Source of the DNA: Vreelandella populi
GTDB lineage: Bacteria > Pseudomonadota > Gammaproteobacteria > Pseudomonadales > Halomonadaceae
Assembly: GCF_003989825.1 (NCBI RefSeq)
Contig: NZ_RZHE01000003.1
Location: 62,001-126,000 of the forward strand
Reading direction: 5' to 3'
Length of the DNA: 64,000 nucleotides
This document shows positions 45,942 through 55,536 of this stretch, piece after piece. Numbering within the stretch: position 1 is the first letter of the stretch; the number at the start of each line of letters is the position of its first letter. The notes below the pieces were generated by a model, which saw only the letters and a list, made by a program, of their open reading frames with translations, was not told the DNA's origin and made no database searches. A program made the position numbers and the translations under genes.

Positions 45942-47629
45942 AACGCAGCTGGCGAGTCAGCCAGCCACTGCACGTAGCATACCGCGACTGGAATATGATG
46001 CTGATGAAAAAACGCCAGCCAACGGCGCTGATTATCCTGAAGCCGGTCACCGGGGCCTTTTACTTCGATAAGTCGATAACGCGGCTCACTCGGCGGTGCG
46101 TCAGGCAGAAACTGGATCAGATCGGGCAACCCTGCCCGGTTAGCCTTTATGTCCTGTAAGAGCCGCCCAAAACAGGCTTTTAAATGAGTAGCGGGCAGGC
46201 ACTCAAGCGCCAGCGCTAAAAGCGTTTCATCCAGTAATGGCCAATGTACAAAGGGTGAAGCTAAGCCGTGCTTCTCCTGCCAGGTAGTATGAATCGCCTG
46301 CCGGTAGCTGCCATCCTCCAGCCGGGCCAGGCACTCATCAAACAGCCCACGCCGCCGGGCGACAAAATCTTCACGATGTAGATCCGCAGGGCCGCTATGA
46401 AACGGATGAAAAAACGCCCCCGGTAGCGGAGCAAAGATGGCTGGCCAGCAGAGCAGGCCAAACAGCCCGGTGATTAAGGTATTTTCCGTATAGTAAACCG
46501 GCGCCTCAGGTGAGCCAATGTGCAGGGCGACGGCGCGCTCCACTGGCTGAGGCCCAGGAAGTGTTAACTCCCAGCGCGTGTAGGCTGGCTCGCGCACGGG
46601 CGGCTGTGCGTCAATTTTTAGCTTCTTGCGCAGTCGGGGCAGTAACCGGGCGAGCGCCTGAGCTTCGGTTTCATTGGGTGTCAGGCTCTGAGCGTTCATC
46701 GCCAAGTCAAATGCTTCCTGATGCCTGCGCAGGCGCTCCAACACGCGCAGCTGGCGGATACGCGCTTCACTACTCTCAGCTTTTGCATACAGTAAAACGG
46801 CCTGCTCGGCCTGACCGCTGCGCTCCGCTTCTCGCCCCAGCTGCAGCAGCAAGCGGGCGCGGCGGGTAGCAAGCCAGGCGTTACCCGGCCTGGGCGGCAG
46901 CTCAAGGCTCAGCTGTTCAAAGGGTTCGCCCTCATCCAGGCGCTGGCGCAGCCGGTGCAGAGCCAAATAGGCATTCACTTCTTCACGCTGCTGAAAAGCA
47001 CGCGAGGTGGTGGTGAACGGTACGCTTTCAAACTGCTGCAAGCCAAGCTCTGTGAGTACGAACTCGGCCCAGTCCTGGCGCAGGTTGCCAAAGAACATCA
47101 GCCGCAGCCGGTCACAGATGTCCATCACCATAAGGCGCACGATGTTATCCGGCGCCATTGGCCACCACTCGGTTAACGATTTTATCTCGGTGAGTTGGGA
47201 CGTTAGCGTGGCTTGCAGCACTGCCTTGCCAGCAGAGGCTGGAAGTCCGGCGTCGCGCATGGGAGTGGCCAGCGCTGAGCGCAGCTCGGCAAGGCGCAGC
47301 TGGTGAAACAGCTCATCCACACTGAGTGTCGGGGCCGCGTCCACCCAACCAAGCTCAACCAACGGAGCCAAGGCATCCGACGTATCGCCTATTTCGCGGT
47401 AGCTGAGTTTGCCCAGACGGAATAGCTCGCCCTTGCGCATCACCATACGCGCAAGCAGCGCCTGGGAAGCCTGCGGCAGCGTATCGAAATGGCGTAGAAA
47501 GGCGAGCTCGTCAGGATCTAACAGGTCGGCGTGGCGCTCACTCACCCAGGCCAGCACGAACCGGAAGTTCGTCAGGTAGTAAAAAGGGTCGTCGAGCGAG
47601 GCGGTAACCGGGGCGGGAGCACTGTTCAT
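45938..47629 (-). CDS. FAN1-like VRR-NUC structure-specific nuclease
   Basis: A 563-residue protein. The C-terminal VRR-NUC domain carries NRAGLPDLIQF and RLIEVKGPGDRLQDNQRRW, the catalytic D...ExK and Gln motif of FAN1-type 5'-flap nucleases that unhook interstrand crosslinks. The middle is TPR-like and helical (residues about 240-330), with an N-terminal DNA-binding region as in bacterial FAN1 proteins. It is followed with a four-base overlap by the nuclease-helicase fusion, so both act in one pathway. Length matches the bacterial family. Confidence 0.88.
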   Translation of the reverse strand: MNSAPAPVTASLDDPFYYLTNFRFVLAWVSERHADLLDPDELAFLRHFDTLPQASQALLARMVMRKGELFRLGKLSYREIGDTSDALAPLVELGWVDAAPTLSVDELFHQLRLAELRSALATPMRDAGLPASAGKAVLQATLTSQLTEIKSLTEWWPMAPDNIVRLMVMDICDRLRLMFFGNLRQDWAEFVLTELGLQQFESVPFTTTSRAFQQREEVNAYLALHRLRQRLDEGEPFEQLSLELPPRPGNAWLATRRARLLLQLGREAERSGQAEQAVLLYAKAESSEARIRQLRVLERLRRHQEAFDLAMNAQSLTPNETEAQALARLLPRLRKKLKIDAQPPVREPAYTRWELTLPGPQPVERAVALHIGSPEAPVYYTENTLITGLFGLLCWPAIFAPLPGAFFHPFHSGPADLHREDFVARRRGLFDECLARLEDGSYRQAIHTTWQEKHGLASPFVHWPLLDETLLALALECLPATHLKACFGRLLQDIKANRAGLPDLIQFLPDAPPSEPRYRLIEVKGPGDRLQDNQRRWLAFFHQHHIPVAVCYVQWLADSPAAL

Positions 47630-47680
47630 TTATCCATTGTATCAGGGCGGAGCTGAGCACAGCCAGTTTTCAGGCAAACC

Positions 47681-48046
47681 CTAGCCCACACGATGCTGCA
47701 TCAATATCTCAAGTGCTTGATCCGGCTCTTTTTGAGTAGTATCCACCGGCGTGGCAGTGCGGCTTCTGACGCTGGATTTATGCCCACCGCCGACCAGCAC
47801 ATACCACTCGCCCTCGGTCAGGTAACGTTGGCACCAGCGGCCCAGCGCATCGGCTACCGCTTCACGGCTACGTTCACCGCCACGAAAGCCATGGGCCAGA
47901 TAGAGCAGGTCCTGCCGGGCAGTGCGCGCACGGGCATTGCCACCGTGCACCTTGGAAAGCGGGCAGCGCCGGTCGTAGGCCGCGTTGGTTAATGCATTAA
48001 GCCAACGCTCCAATTCATGTGCCTGAATACCGCCGTAAACTGCCAC
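47681..48046 (-). CDS. Hypothetical protein, 121 residues
   Basis: I do not recognise the family. The protein is soluble and basic in the middle: CPLSKVHGGNARARTARQDL, LAHGFRGGERSREAVADALG and WYVLVGGGHKSSVRSRT. It has no signal peptide or membrane helix. It lies on the same strand as, and 51 bases upstream of, the FAN1-like gene, so it may belong to that repair operon. The reading frame looks like a real gene, since it fills the gap and keeps the local codon style. Confidence 0.65.
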   Translation of the reverse strand: MAVYGGIQAHELERWLNALTNAAYDRRCPLSKVHGGNARARTARQDLLYLAHGFRGGERSREAVADALGRWCQRYLTEGEWYVLVGGGHKSSVRSRTATPVDTTQKEPDQALEILMQHRVG

Positions 48047-48106
48047 GCCTGCGCTCCCTGCCCGTTAAGTGGGGCATTAGCCTGCCCGAATAACGGGCGG
48101 CTGTCA

Positions 48107-49147
48107 TCACTCTTGCGAGCTTTCCCGTTCAAACCCTTGTAACACATTGACAACGTTGACACCTATTTCATTCACTGCATAGCCTCCTTCCATTAAAAAG
48201 GTGGTGGGCAGTCCCGCTTGCGCCAAGCGCTTACCCAGCGCGGTGAAATCATCACTTTTAAAGGTGAAGGCGCTGATCGGGTCCCCTTCGAAAATATCCA
48301 CGCCGAGCGACACGATCAAAAGCTCACACCCGTGCGCCTCAATCGCCGTTAGTGCCTGCTCCAACGCCTGCATCCAGGTGGCAACGCTTGTGCCTGGCGG
48401 CATAGGGTAATTGAGCGTAAATCCCTTGCCCTCTCCCTCACCGGTCTCATCGGCATAACCCAGGTAGTAGGGAAAGGTCACATCCGGGTCGCCGTGCAGG
48501 GATGCAAACAGCACATCGCTGCGTGCATAGAAAATCTGTTGGGTGCCGTTACCGTGGTGGAAATCCACGTCCAGCACCGCCACGCGCCGCTTGCCGGCAT
48601 CAAGTGCCTGTTGGGCCGCCACCGCCGCATTATTGAAAAAGCAGTAGCCGCCGAACTGATCAAAAGCGGCGTGATGGCCCGGCGGGCGGCATAGCGCAAA
48701 GCTTGGCTCACTGGTTTCCAGGGTATGCAGCACGGCCCCCAGAGCGGCGTCCTTGCTGCCCATGGCAGCGCTGAACGTCCCTTCGGAAATGGAGGTTTCT
48801 GCCGCCAGGGCGTAGTAACCAAGCTGCCCGCTAATCGAGCGGGGAATGTGGTCACCGCGCATGGAACGCGCAGGCCAGATATTGGGGATTGCTTCGCCCT
48901 GATGGCCCGCCGCTTGCCATGCCTGCCAGCAGGTTTCCAGAAAGCTTACGTAGCCTGCATCATGAACGGCGCGCACCGGTTCCAGGCCATAGGCATGTGG
49001 GGCACGCACTTCAAACCCTGCTTGCTGGATATGCTTGAGCACCAGATCAATACGTTCGGGGCACTCGAAGGGTGTAACGAGAGCCCCGTCATGAAGCTCC
49101 GTACGCGCTTGACGCAGGCGGCTGTCCTCGGAGAAAAACGTAAGCAT
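48107..49147 (-). CDS. Histone-deacetylase-fold protein, probable acetylpolyamine amidohydrolase
   Basis: A 346-residue zinc hydrolase. It has the charge-relay histidines in RPPGHHA, zinc ligands in LDVDFHHGNGTQ and VSLGVDIFEGDP, and a C-terminal FLMEGGYAVNEIG. The bacterial members of this branch deacetylate polyamines or short acyl amines, and DIFEGDP resembles acetylpolyamine amidohydrolases. Cytosolic, with no signal peptide. It is on the same strand as its neighbours but has no obvious pathway partner. Confidence 0.88.
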   Translation of the reverse strand: MLTFFSEDSRLRQARTELHDGALVTPFECPERIDLVLKHIQQAGFEVRAPHAYGLEPVRAVHDAGYVSFLETCWQAWQAAGHQGEAIPNIWPARSMRGDHIPRSISGQLGYYALAAETSISEGTFSAAMGSKDAALGAVLHTLETSEPSFALCRPPGHHAAFDQFGGYCFFNNAAVAAQQALDAGKRRVAVLDVDFHHGNGTQQIFYARSDVLFASLHGDPDVTFPYYLGYADETGEGEGKGFTLNYPMPPGTSVATWMQALEQALTAIEAHGCELLIVSLGVDIFEGDPISAFTFKSDDFTALGKRLAQAGLPTTFLMEGGYAVNEIGVNVVNVLQGFERESSQE

Positions 49148-49215
49148 GCAGGCTCCTTCATGTGGGCGGCCAGGCCTGGAGTCTGCTCAGCCGTCAAGAC
49201 AGTGGTATGGGTATG

Positions 49216-49497
49216 TTAGTCCACTTCCAGCGGGTGGGGCCAACCCATCGCCCAACGGCGTTTTTGGGTGGGGGTTTGCTGCTTCAACTGATACTCCGCC
49301 CGGCTTGCCGATGCCCTGTCGGCAAACGGCTGAGCCCCCAGCAGGGCTACCGGCGGGTTAGCCCGCGTATAGCGTGCCCCTTTGCCCGTACAGTGGGCGC
49401 GGTAGCGTTTGGTAATGTTATTGGTGATGCCTACGTAGGTACCACGTTGACACTCCAGTAAATAGACATACCAGCAGTTCGAGGAAGATAACGCCAT
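49216..49497 (-). CDS. GIY-YIG domain protein (UPF0213/YhbQ-like)
   Basis: A 93-residue protein formed almost entirely by a GIY-YIG domain: WYVYLLECQRGTYVGITNNITKRYRAH, then GKGARYTRANPPVALL. The Tyr/Val-Gly, the Arg in the helix and a Glu in RAEYQLKQ are positioned as in the UPF0213 family. It may nick or bind DNA, and YhbQ has a reported DNA-damage link. It ends nine bases after the LOV-GGDEF-EAL gene and is on the same strand. Confidence 0.86.
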   Translation of the reverse strand: MALSSSNCWYVYLLECQRGTYVGITNNITKRYRAHCTGKGARYTRANPPVALLGAQPFADRASASRAEYQLKQQTPTQKRRWAMGWPHPLEVD

Positions 49498-49506
49498 CCC
49501 TATTCC

Positions 49507-52500
49507 TTATTCCTTGCAGGACAAGTCCATGACAAACGTTTCCAGCTCCTCAAGCGGCATCGGCTTGGCCAAGCCATAGCCTTGGAAGAAATCGCACTGA
49601 TACGTCATCAGGCGCTGGTACTGCTCTTCGGTTTCCACGCCTTCGGCCACCACTTTAAGCCCCAGGTGATGCGCCATAGAGATAATCCCCTGCACAATCG
49701 CGGCATCGTCTTCACTGTTGTTAAGCTCATTAATAAAGCTGCGGTCTATTTTCACCGTACTGATAGGCAGATGCTTGAGATAGCTAAGACTTGAGTAACC
49801 CGTCCCGAAGTCATCAATGGATACGCCAACGTTCATGCTACGCAAGGCGTGAAGCGTATCAATCGCGCCTTCGGTGTTGTCCATTAAAATGCCTTCCGTC
49901 AGCTCCAGGCTCAACTGCTCGGCAGGCAAACCGGTCATGAGCAGCGTTTGGCGCAGGTTGGCGAGAAAGCTGGAGCGCTGAAACTGCAGTGGCGATAGAT
50001 TCACCGCCACGCGTATTGCACCCAACCCTTGTTGATTCAGCAGCTGCATATCCAGGCAGGCGCGTTTAAGCACCCACTCGCTGATCGGGATAATCTGGCC
50101 TGTCGTTTCCGCCAGCGGGATAAAGCGTGCCGGTGAAATGAAACCTTTCTCAGGATGCTCCCAGCGCAGCAAAGCCTCCACCCCGGCAAGATTGCCCTCA
50201 CGGTCAATCAACGGCTGATAGTGCAGCGCAAACTCTTCGCGTTCAATGGCTTCCTGTAAATCATTACGCAACACCATGCGCTCGCTGACCGTATCGGTAA
50301 ATGCATGAGTAAACCATTCATAGGCGTTACGCCCTTGCTGCTTGGCCTTGTACATGGCCATGTCAGCCTGCTGAATCAGCGTTTGCGGTTGAAGGGTATC
50401 CTCTTGACTGATGGCGATACCGATACTCGCGGTTAGATAAAGCTCCTGGGACTCAATTCGATAAGGGCGGGCCAACATGGGCAGCATTCGTTCCACTAGA
50501 TCGACAACCTCTGACTCATAGTCAATACCAGTTTGCAGAATAACGAACTCATCACCGCCCATACGGGCAACGGTATCCTCAGGGCCTACCGCATTGTTCA
50601 ACCGTCGGGCCACTTCAACCAGCACCTGGTCGCCCACTGCATGCCCCAGGTTGTCGTTGATGGGCTTGAAGTCATCCAGGTCCACGAACAACACGGCCAA
50701 GCGCTTTTTATGCTGACGAAGCGTTGCAAACTGCTTGAACAGTGCCTCTTCAAAAAGCGTACGGTTAGGCAAACGGGTCAGGTCGTCATGAGAGGCGTGA
50801 TAGGCCAGCTGCGCTTCGTAAGCCTTATGCTTGGAAATATCGTGCTGGACGCCGACAAAATGGGTGACCCGCCCATCGTGGTCGCGTACCGGCGCTATAT
50901 ACAGATCGTTCCAGAACGGTGTGCCATCCTTGCGGTAATTGCAGATGGTCACATTGACTTCACGCTTCGCCTCAATACAGCTACGAATCAGCTGCACGAC
51001 GGCCGGATCGCTCTCTGGCCCCTGAAGGAAACGGCAGTTCTTGCCAAGGATTTCTTCCTGACTGTAGCCAGTCACGGCGGTACACGCTTTATTGGCATAG
51101 ATAATAGGCAAGTCGGGCTGTTCGGCATCGGCGATCAGGATGCCGTTAAAGCTGGCTTCCACGCTACGCTCCAGAGTACGCAGGCGAGCCTCCTGCTCGC
51201 GCGCGGCGGTAACTTCCTGGGCAATAACATGCACACCCTTGACGGTATCGTTCACCATCATGGGTAGGTGGATAATCTCCAACAGGTGTAGATGGCCCGC
51301 GCGATCCTTAAGCGTTAGTTCGTAGCGGTCAATTCCTCCCCGCATGGCCGTTTCGATATACGCCTGCACGCGCGTCATATCCTGTTCGGTAATAAAGAAG
51401 GTGAACGGCTTGCCGAGCATCTCTTCAACCGAATAACCGGTTAGCGTCGCACAGGTGGCGTTAGCGGTAACAAAGCAGCCTTGATCATCCAGCGTAAAGA
51501 CCGCATCCGGGTGATGAGTAAACAGTGAACGGTAGCGCTGCTCGCTTTCTTCCAGTGAGCGCCGCACCTGAAAGCGTTCAATGGCCAGAGCCAGTAACCC
51601 GGCGGCTTTTTCAATCTGCGCGGTATCGGCAACAGTTGGCGTGCTGGGGCGCGGATAATAAACCGCAATGGTGCCGACCAAATGCCCCTCCCCGCCGTAA
51701 ACAGGACTCGACCAGCAGGAGGCCAGCCCTGCTTCTTTGGCAACGCCATGATAGCCACGCCAGCGCTCATCTTCTGCGATATTGGCACATATCACGGTAG
51801 ATCCTTGGTAGGCCGCGCTGCCACACGCGCCATTATTTGCGCTTATTAAAATGCGCTGTACCGCGTTACGGTACGCAGCGGGCAGCCGGTTTCCCGCTGC
51901 AAACTCCAGGTGGGTACCCGCATCATTAACCAGCATGACCGAGCAGATTGCCTGGGGTAGCTCGCGCTCCAGCATACGGCAGAGGCTTTCCAGGATTTCC
52001 GGTAGTGGCTGCTCTTGGGCAATCATGCGCTGAATTGCCTGCTGGTCTTCCAGTGCTTGACGCGTCTGGGCCAGTTCACGGGCACGGGCAATACTCACGC
52101 TTACCACACCAAGGCTAAACGCCAACAGGCCACTAAGCAGCAGGCTCCCTAGTGCAACCGCAAACGGCAGCAGGTTCAATTGATACCAGTTGTACTGGCT
52201 CCCCGGATAGGCATAAAGCTCCATGTTAATGCCACCGGGCAAGCCGATATAACGTGATGCCAGCGCAAGTTCGGGCGTTTCCATGCTATCAGCTGAGAAG
52301 CCAACGGGATGCAGTTTCACAAGTGATGTAGCATCGCGATTCACCCTGACCTGGAAGGGACCTACTTCCAAGCGCAGCTCATTTTCCAACATGGTGGCCA
52401 GATCAAAGCTGGCAAACAGGTAATGGCCGTTGGCGGGAATGGGAATAACAAACATGGCCTCATGAGGTCGACTGGTATCCGCCATTAACAGTCGTGGGCG

Positions 52501-53484
52501 TTCCAGAGGAATTTGTATCCAGGCACGCGTATATTCTTCTCTCAGTTGCTGGCGTAACCATCGCTCCATTTCAGCGGTTCGCCCTACTCCCCAGCTCCAA
52601 GTCAGCTGCTGCTTATCAATCAGCGCAATGGCGCTAATACTCGGCGTATCACGCAAATAATTTTGCGCGTCACTTTCCAGCAGGTCCAAATCCCAGCGCG
52701 GCCCCATGGCGTTTAAGCGTTCAGCCATGCGCTGCATTAGCCGCAACCTTTCTTGCGTTGCCTGTTCAATATTTAACTGAACATTATCCAATAGATACGC
52801 GGCTTGCTGCCGCAGTGTGGTTTGTTGATAGCTATTTACCAACAGCCAGATAAAACAGCTTATCGTAACGCCCCAAAGTGAAGCGGCAACGGTCACTCGC
52901 CCCGGGTTTAAACGCTGAGTCTTGCCACGCAAACCGGCTGCCAGCATGGCGGTGCCTAACAAGCATGTAAATACCAACGCGGTCATGGGCGAGGATGAAA
53001 ACAGCGGGGAAGCACCGTTCAGTCCAAACCATAATTTTCCAACCACAAACAGAGCAAGCCCCAATAGGCTAAGCCCACCCACTACCCATAACCTGCGCCG
53101 CCATGAGGTGGAAAGCCCCACCCAAAAGCACACCCCAGTCAGTAAAAGAAAGCCCGCTGACAAGCTGGTAATACGCGGTCCACTGCTTAGCCATGAGCCG
53201 CCTCCACTTCCTTCCAGGCTATTATGTACCACGGTATAAATGATGATGATTAGTAACATAACAGCACAAAACATCCGGGTTTTAACCCAGCCTTGTAGTG
53301 ATGCAAGCAGACCAACGCCTACCAATAGAGTGACCAACGCCCCATCGGGTACCAACGTGGCAAAAAATGGCTGCGTAGGTATGCTGATGCCCACCACTAC
53401 CCCTACCACTCCCATGCAAATCAGGGTTGCCAATATCATCAGCAATAGGGTTTCCAGCGCTAAATGGCGCGTATTAATCGGCAT
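49507..53484 (-). CDS. Membrane GAF-PAS-LOV-GGDEF-EAL protein, probable blue-light-regulated c-di-GMP enzyme
   Basis: A 1325-residue sensor. Several membrane helices fill residues 1-240, a CHASE-like periplasmic region about 240-435, then a helix near 440-465. In the cytosol come GAF (about 480-640), PAS (about 650-770), a LOV-type PAS (about 775-890), GGDEF (about 905-1070) and EAL (about 1085-1320). The LOV motif KNCRFLQG places the photoactive cysteine at 817, and NYRKDGTPFWN and GVQHD supply the flavin-binding Asn and Gln residues. GGDEF is intact at 976-980 and EAL at 1103-1105. Light, ligand and redox inputs to c-di-GMP are inferred. It lies 44 bases after the Bug receptor gene. Confidence 0.9.
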   Translation of the reverse strand: MPINTRHLALETLLLMILATLICMGVVGVVVGISIPTQPFFATLVPDGALVTLLVGVGLLASLQGWVKTRMFCAVMLLIIIIYTVVHNSLEGSGGGSWLSSGPRITSLSAGFLLLTGVCFWVGLSTSWRRRLWVVGGLSLLGLALFVVGKLWFGLNGASPLFSSSPMTALVFTCLLGTAMLAAGLRGKTQRLNPGRVTVAASLWGVTISCFIWLLVNSYQQTTLRQQAAYLLDNVQLNIEQATQERLRLMQRMAERLNAMGPRWDLDLLESDAQNYLRDTPSISAIALIDKQQLTWSWGVGRTAEMERWLRQQLREEYTRAWIQIPLERPRLLMADTSRPHEAMFVIPIPANGHYLFASFDLATMLENELRLEVGPFQVRVNRDATSLVKLHPVGFSADSMETPELALASRYIGLPGGINMELYAYPGSQYNWYQLNLLPFAVALGSLLLSGLLAFSLGVVSVSIARARELAQTRQALEDQQAIQRMIAQEQPLPEILESLCRMLERELPQAICSVMLVNDAGTHLEFAAGNRLPAAYRNAVQRILISANNGACGSAAYQGSTVICANIAEDERWRGYHGVAKEAGLASCWSSPVYGGEGHLVGTIAVYYPRPSTPTVADTAQIEKAAGLLALAIERFQVRRSLEESEQRYRSLFTHHPDAVFTLDDQGCFVTANATCATLTGYSVEEMLGKPFTFFITEQDMTRVQAYIETAMRGGIDRYELTLKDRAGHLHLLEIIHLPMMVNDTVKGVHVIAQEVTAAREQEARLRTLERSVEASFNGILIADAEQPDLPIIYANKACTAVTGYSQEEILGKNCRFLQGPESDPAVVQLIRSCIEAKREVNVTICNYRKDGTPFWNDLYIAPVRDHDGRVTHFVGVQHDISKHKAYEAQLAYHASHDDLTRLPNRTLFEEALFKQFATLRQHKKRLAVLFVDLDDFKPINDNLGHAVGDQVLVEVARRLNNAVGPEDTVARMGGDEFVILQTGIDYESEVVDLVERMLPMLARPYRIESQELYLTASIGIAISQEDTLQPQTLIQQADMAMYKAKQQGRNAYEWFTHAFTDTVSERMVLRNDLQEAIEREEFALHYQPLIDREGNLAGVEALLRWEHPEKGFISPARFIPLAETTGQIIPISEWVLKRACLDMQLLNQQGLGAIRVAVNLSPLQFQRSSFLANLRQTLLMTGLPAEQLSLELTEGILMDNTEGAIDTLHALRSMNVGVSIDDFGTGYSSLSYLKHLPISTVKIDRSFINELNNSEDDAAIVQGIISMAHHLGLKVVAEGVETEEQYQRLMTYQCDFFQGYGLAKPMPLEELETFVMDLSCKE

Positions 53485-53528
53485 GTCTTTGCGACTCTTC
53501 AGGTATGGATGTTTACAACGCTTACTAT

Positions 53529-54515
53529 CTATTTGAAGTGTACTCGCTCTGTAAGGGGTATCAGCTCATGAAATTGCTCATCCAAATAATCGCTATAAGC
53601 ACTAAGCATCCGGTAATCAATTAATGAGCCGTACTCATGTGTAATTCGGTAGCGTAAGGACGCGCTGGCGAGCGCATATGCTAACGCATCAGCCAAAATG
53701 GCAAGCGTTTCTGGTGGCGTGCCCGCTGGTGCAAAAATGCCTCTGTCGGTGGTATGAACAAGATCAATCCCCTGTTCACGAAGCGTTAAGACGTCAGGTA
53801 ACCCAGGCAAGCGTTCACTACCCGCTACTGCCAGAGGAACTAAAGCACCCGAGGCAAAAAGAGAACCCGCCGAAGGGAGGTTAAGCATGGCAAAATCAAT
53901 TTCCTGAGCCAGCAAGGCCTCTACCTGAGATGCAGTATCGGGAAAGCGAACCAGCTGTACATCTGAGAGCGAGATACCGCTTTGTTCAAAAAACCGCAGC
54001 CAGAACAGGTGATCAGTGGAGTTGGCAATGACGCCGAACATGGGAGGGGTTGAGGAGGCATGGATTAACGCTTCAATATCGCTTGCTTGCTGGACCACAT
54101 GCCCTGCATACGTGGCAGGAATGTTAACCGTGCGAATCAGCAGCGACACGGGCGCAAAATCGGCATGGGAAAACGAAGCTAGCCCCGCCAAGTAAGCAAG
54201 GTCGATCGTTTGATGGCTGCCTAGCAGCGTATAACCATCGGGCGCGGCATTTCTGACATACTGCGCGCCACGTATAGCACCACGGCCGGGCATATTAACC
54301 ACGTGAACGGGCTGGCCTAGATAGGTTTGCGCCGTTTCGAAAATATCCCGAAACAGCACATCGGTTGCCCCTCCCAACCCAAATGGAATCACTACCGTAA
54401 TTTCGCGTTGCGGGTAGTGATCGTCGGCAACGGCCAAAGCCATCACCAGTAAAAAACTGACTAATAGGCTAATTATAAAACAATAACGCATCACTGCCCT
54501 GCAACTATACGCCAT
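53529..54515 (-). CDS. Bug/TctC-family tricarboxylate-type binding protein, orphan
   Basis: A 328-residue periplasmic receptor. A signal or anchor segment covers residues 9-30. The mature start YPQREITVVIPFGLGGATDVLFR and AAPDGYTLLGSHQTI are the Bug pattern that coordinates a carboxylate. Such receptors usually serve TctAB, which is not adjacent here. It lies immediately upstream of the large sensor gene on the same strand, so it may deliver ligand information to the sensor's periplasmic region, as known for BctC with BctDE. Two starts are possible (54515 or 54491). Confidence 0.84.
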   Translation of the reverse strand: MAYSCRAVMRYCFIISLLVSFLLVMALAVADDHYPQREITVVIPFGLGGATDVLFRDIFETAQTYLGQPVHVVNMPGRGAIRGAQYVRNAAPDGYTLLGSHQTIDLAYLAGLASFSHADFAPVSLLIRTVNIPATYAGHVVQQASDIEALIHASSTPPMFGVIANSTDHLFWLRFFEQSGISLSDVQLVRFPDTASQVEALLAQEIDFAMLNLPSAGSLFASGALVPLAVAGSERLPGLPDVLTLREQGIDLVHTTDRGIFAPAGTPPETLAILADALAYALASASLRYRITHEYGSLIDYRMLSAYSDYLDEQFHELIPLTERVHFK

Positions 54516-54550
54516 GCTCCCATCCCCATATTTTTTTAGTTAACGCATAG

Positions 54551-55042
54551 CTACTCTTTGCAACATAGCTTTAATTTTCGGCCACTACCACAAAAGCAGG
54601 GATCGTTGCGGCGTGGCTTGAGGCGCATCACTTCAGGAGTACCGTCTATATACCACCAGCGGCACCCTTCAAACACAAAACGCGAATTTTCTTCAAGCCT
54701 ATGCCAACGGGCGCGCTCTTTGAAATAAGCACGAAAGTGAATATAGCCAGTATTGGCTTGCGAAGGAGCCTTTTGAACATCAGGAATCTCCTTAATAATT
54801 GATAAACCTTTCCACTGTGTATGCGGGTCGGGCAGCAGCTCGTCAGGGCGCGTACTTATATGCCAGGTAGCCAGCAGGTAGTCGGTTAACCCAAATGCAA
54901 AGGCGCTATAACGAGAGCGCATCAACGCTTCAGGCGTAGGGGCTGTTTCGCCATGGTGGTAACGTCCACAGCATACTTCGGTCGACAAACCTGTACCGCA
55001 GGGGCAACTTTTTTTCATTAGAGACGTCATAGGGGAGCTCAT
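54551..55042 (-). CDS. YchJ-family SEC-C motif protein
   Basis: A 163-residue cytosolic protein with a zinc-binding SEC-C motif at each end: CPCGTGLSTEVCCG and NDPCFCGSGRKLKLCC. The core HHGETAPTPEALMRSRYSAFAFGLTDYLLATWH is the UPF0225/YchJ signature. SEC-C motifs bind ribosomes or SecB-type partners, but the YchJ function is not established. Start uncertain: three in-frame ATGs (55042, 55030, 55018) lack a convincing Shine-Dalgarno. It lies downstream of a divergent gap to the 55213 gene. Confidence 0.88.
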   Translation of the reverse strand: MSSPMTSLMKKSCPCGTGLSTEVCCGRYHHGETAPTPEALMRSRYSAFAFGLTDYLLATWHISTRPDELLPDPHTQWKGLSIIKEIPDVQKAPSQANTGYIHFRAYFKERARWHRLEENSRFVFEGCRWWYIDGTPEVMRLKPRRNDPCFCGSGRKLKLCCKE

Positions 55043-55212
55043 ATATCACGTTTACTTAAGCCTAACCGATAATCCTAAAAACCATCCTATATATAGACTG
55101 GGTTTTAGTTCGATATTGACCCTGTGTTAAGCGTATAGTGGCTGAGTAAGATTTTTCGACAAATGGAGTACGACACGACGCACTATTCTTTCCAAAAGCA
55201 GCGGAGGTTCTC

Positions 55213-55536
55213 ATGAAGGTCTACAAACCGGAATGGCAGTGCACGTTTAGCGTAAACGAAGGCGCGGAAGAATCAGCTAACTGGAAAGAGCGAGTCGCCT
55301 GGCGGCTTCGCGCAATGGCCGACCGTTTGGACGGTGTCGGTCGAACGCTCAAGATCGACTGCAATGTGACCCCTCAGGTAAGCCGTGAAGAAGTGGATAC
55401 CTGTCTTGGCAAAGGGTTTGAAGTTACCCAGCAGCTGCTGACCCAGCTAGCGCATCAACAGGCCTGTGAAGACGTGATGCGCGATGCCAAGGCCGACTTG
55501 TTTGAGAAAACTCCCAGCACTAATTCCCAGTGCTAA
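55213..55536 (+). CDS. Hypothetical protein, 107 residues
   Basis: I do not recognise the family. The protein is soluble and polar. Its opening WKERVAWRLRAMADRLDG resembles a small amphipathic helix found in Halomonadaceae-type hypothetical proteins, and the rest is helical with three cysteines. The start is strong: GGAGG lies five bases before ATG. Its 3' end runs into short degenerate tandem repeats that overlap the stop codon. Confidence 0.72.
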   Translation: MKVYKPEWQCTFSVNEGAEESANWKERVAWRLRAMADRLDGVGRTLKIDCNVTPQVSREEVDTCLGKGFEVTQQLLTQLAHQQACEDVMRDAKADLFEKTPSTNSQC

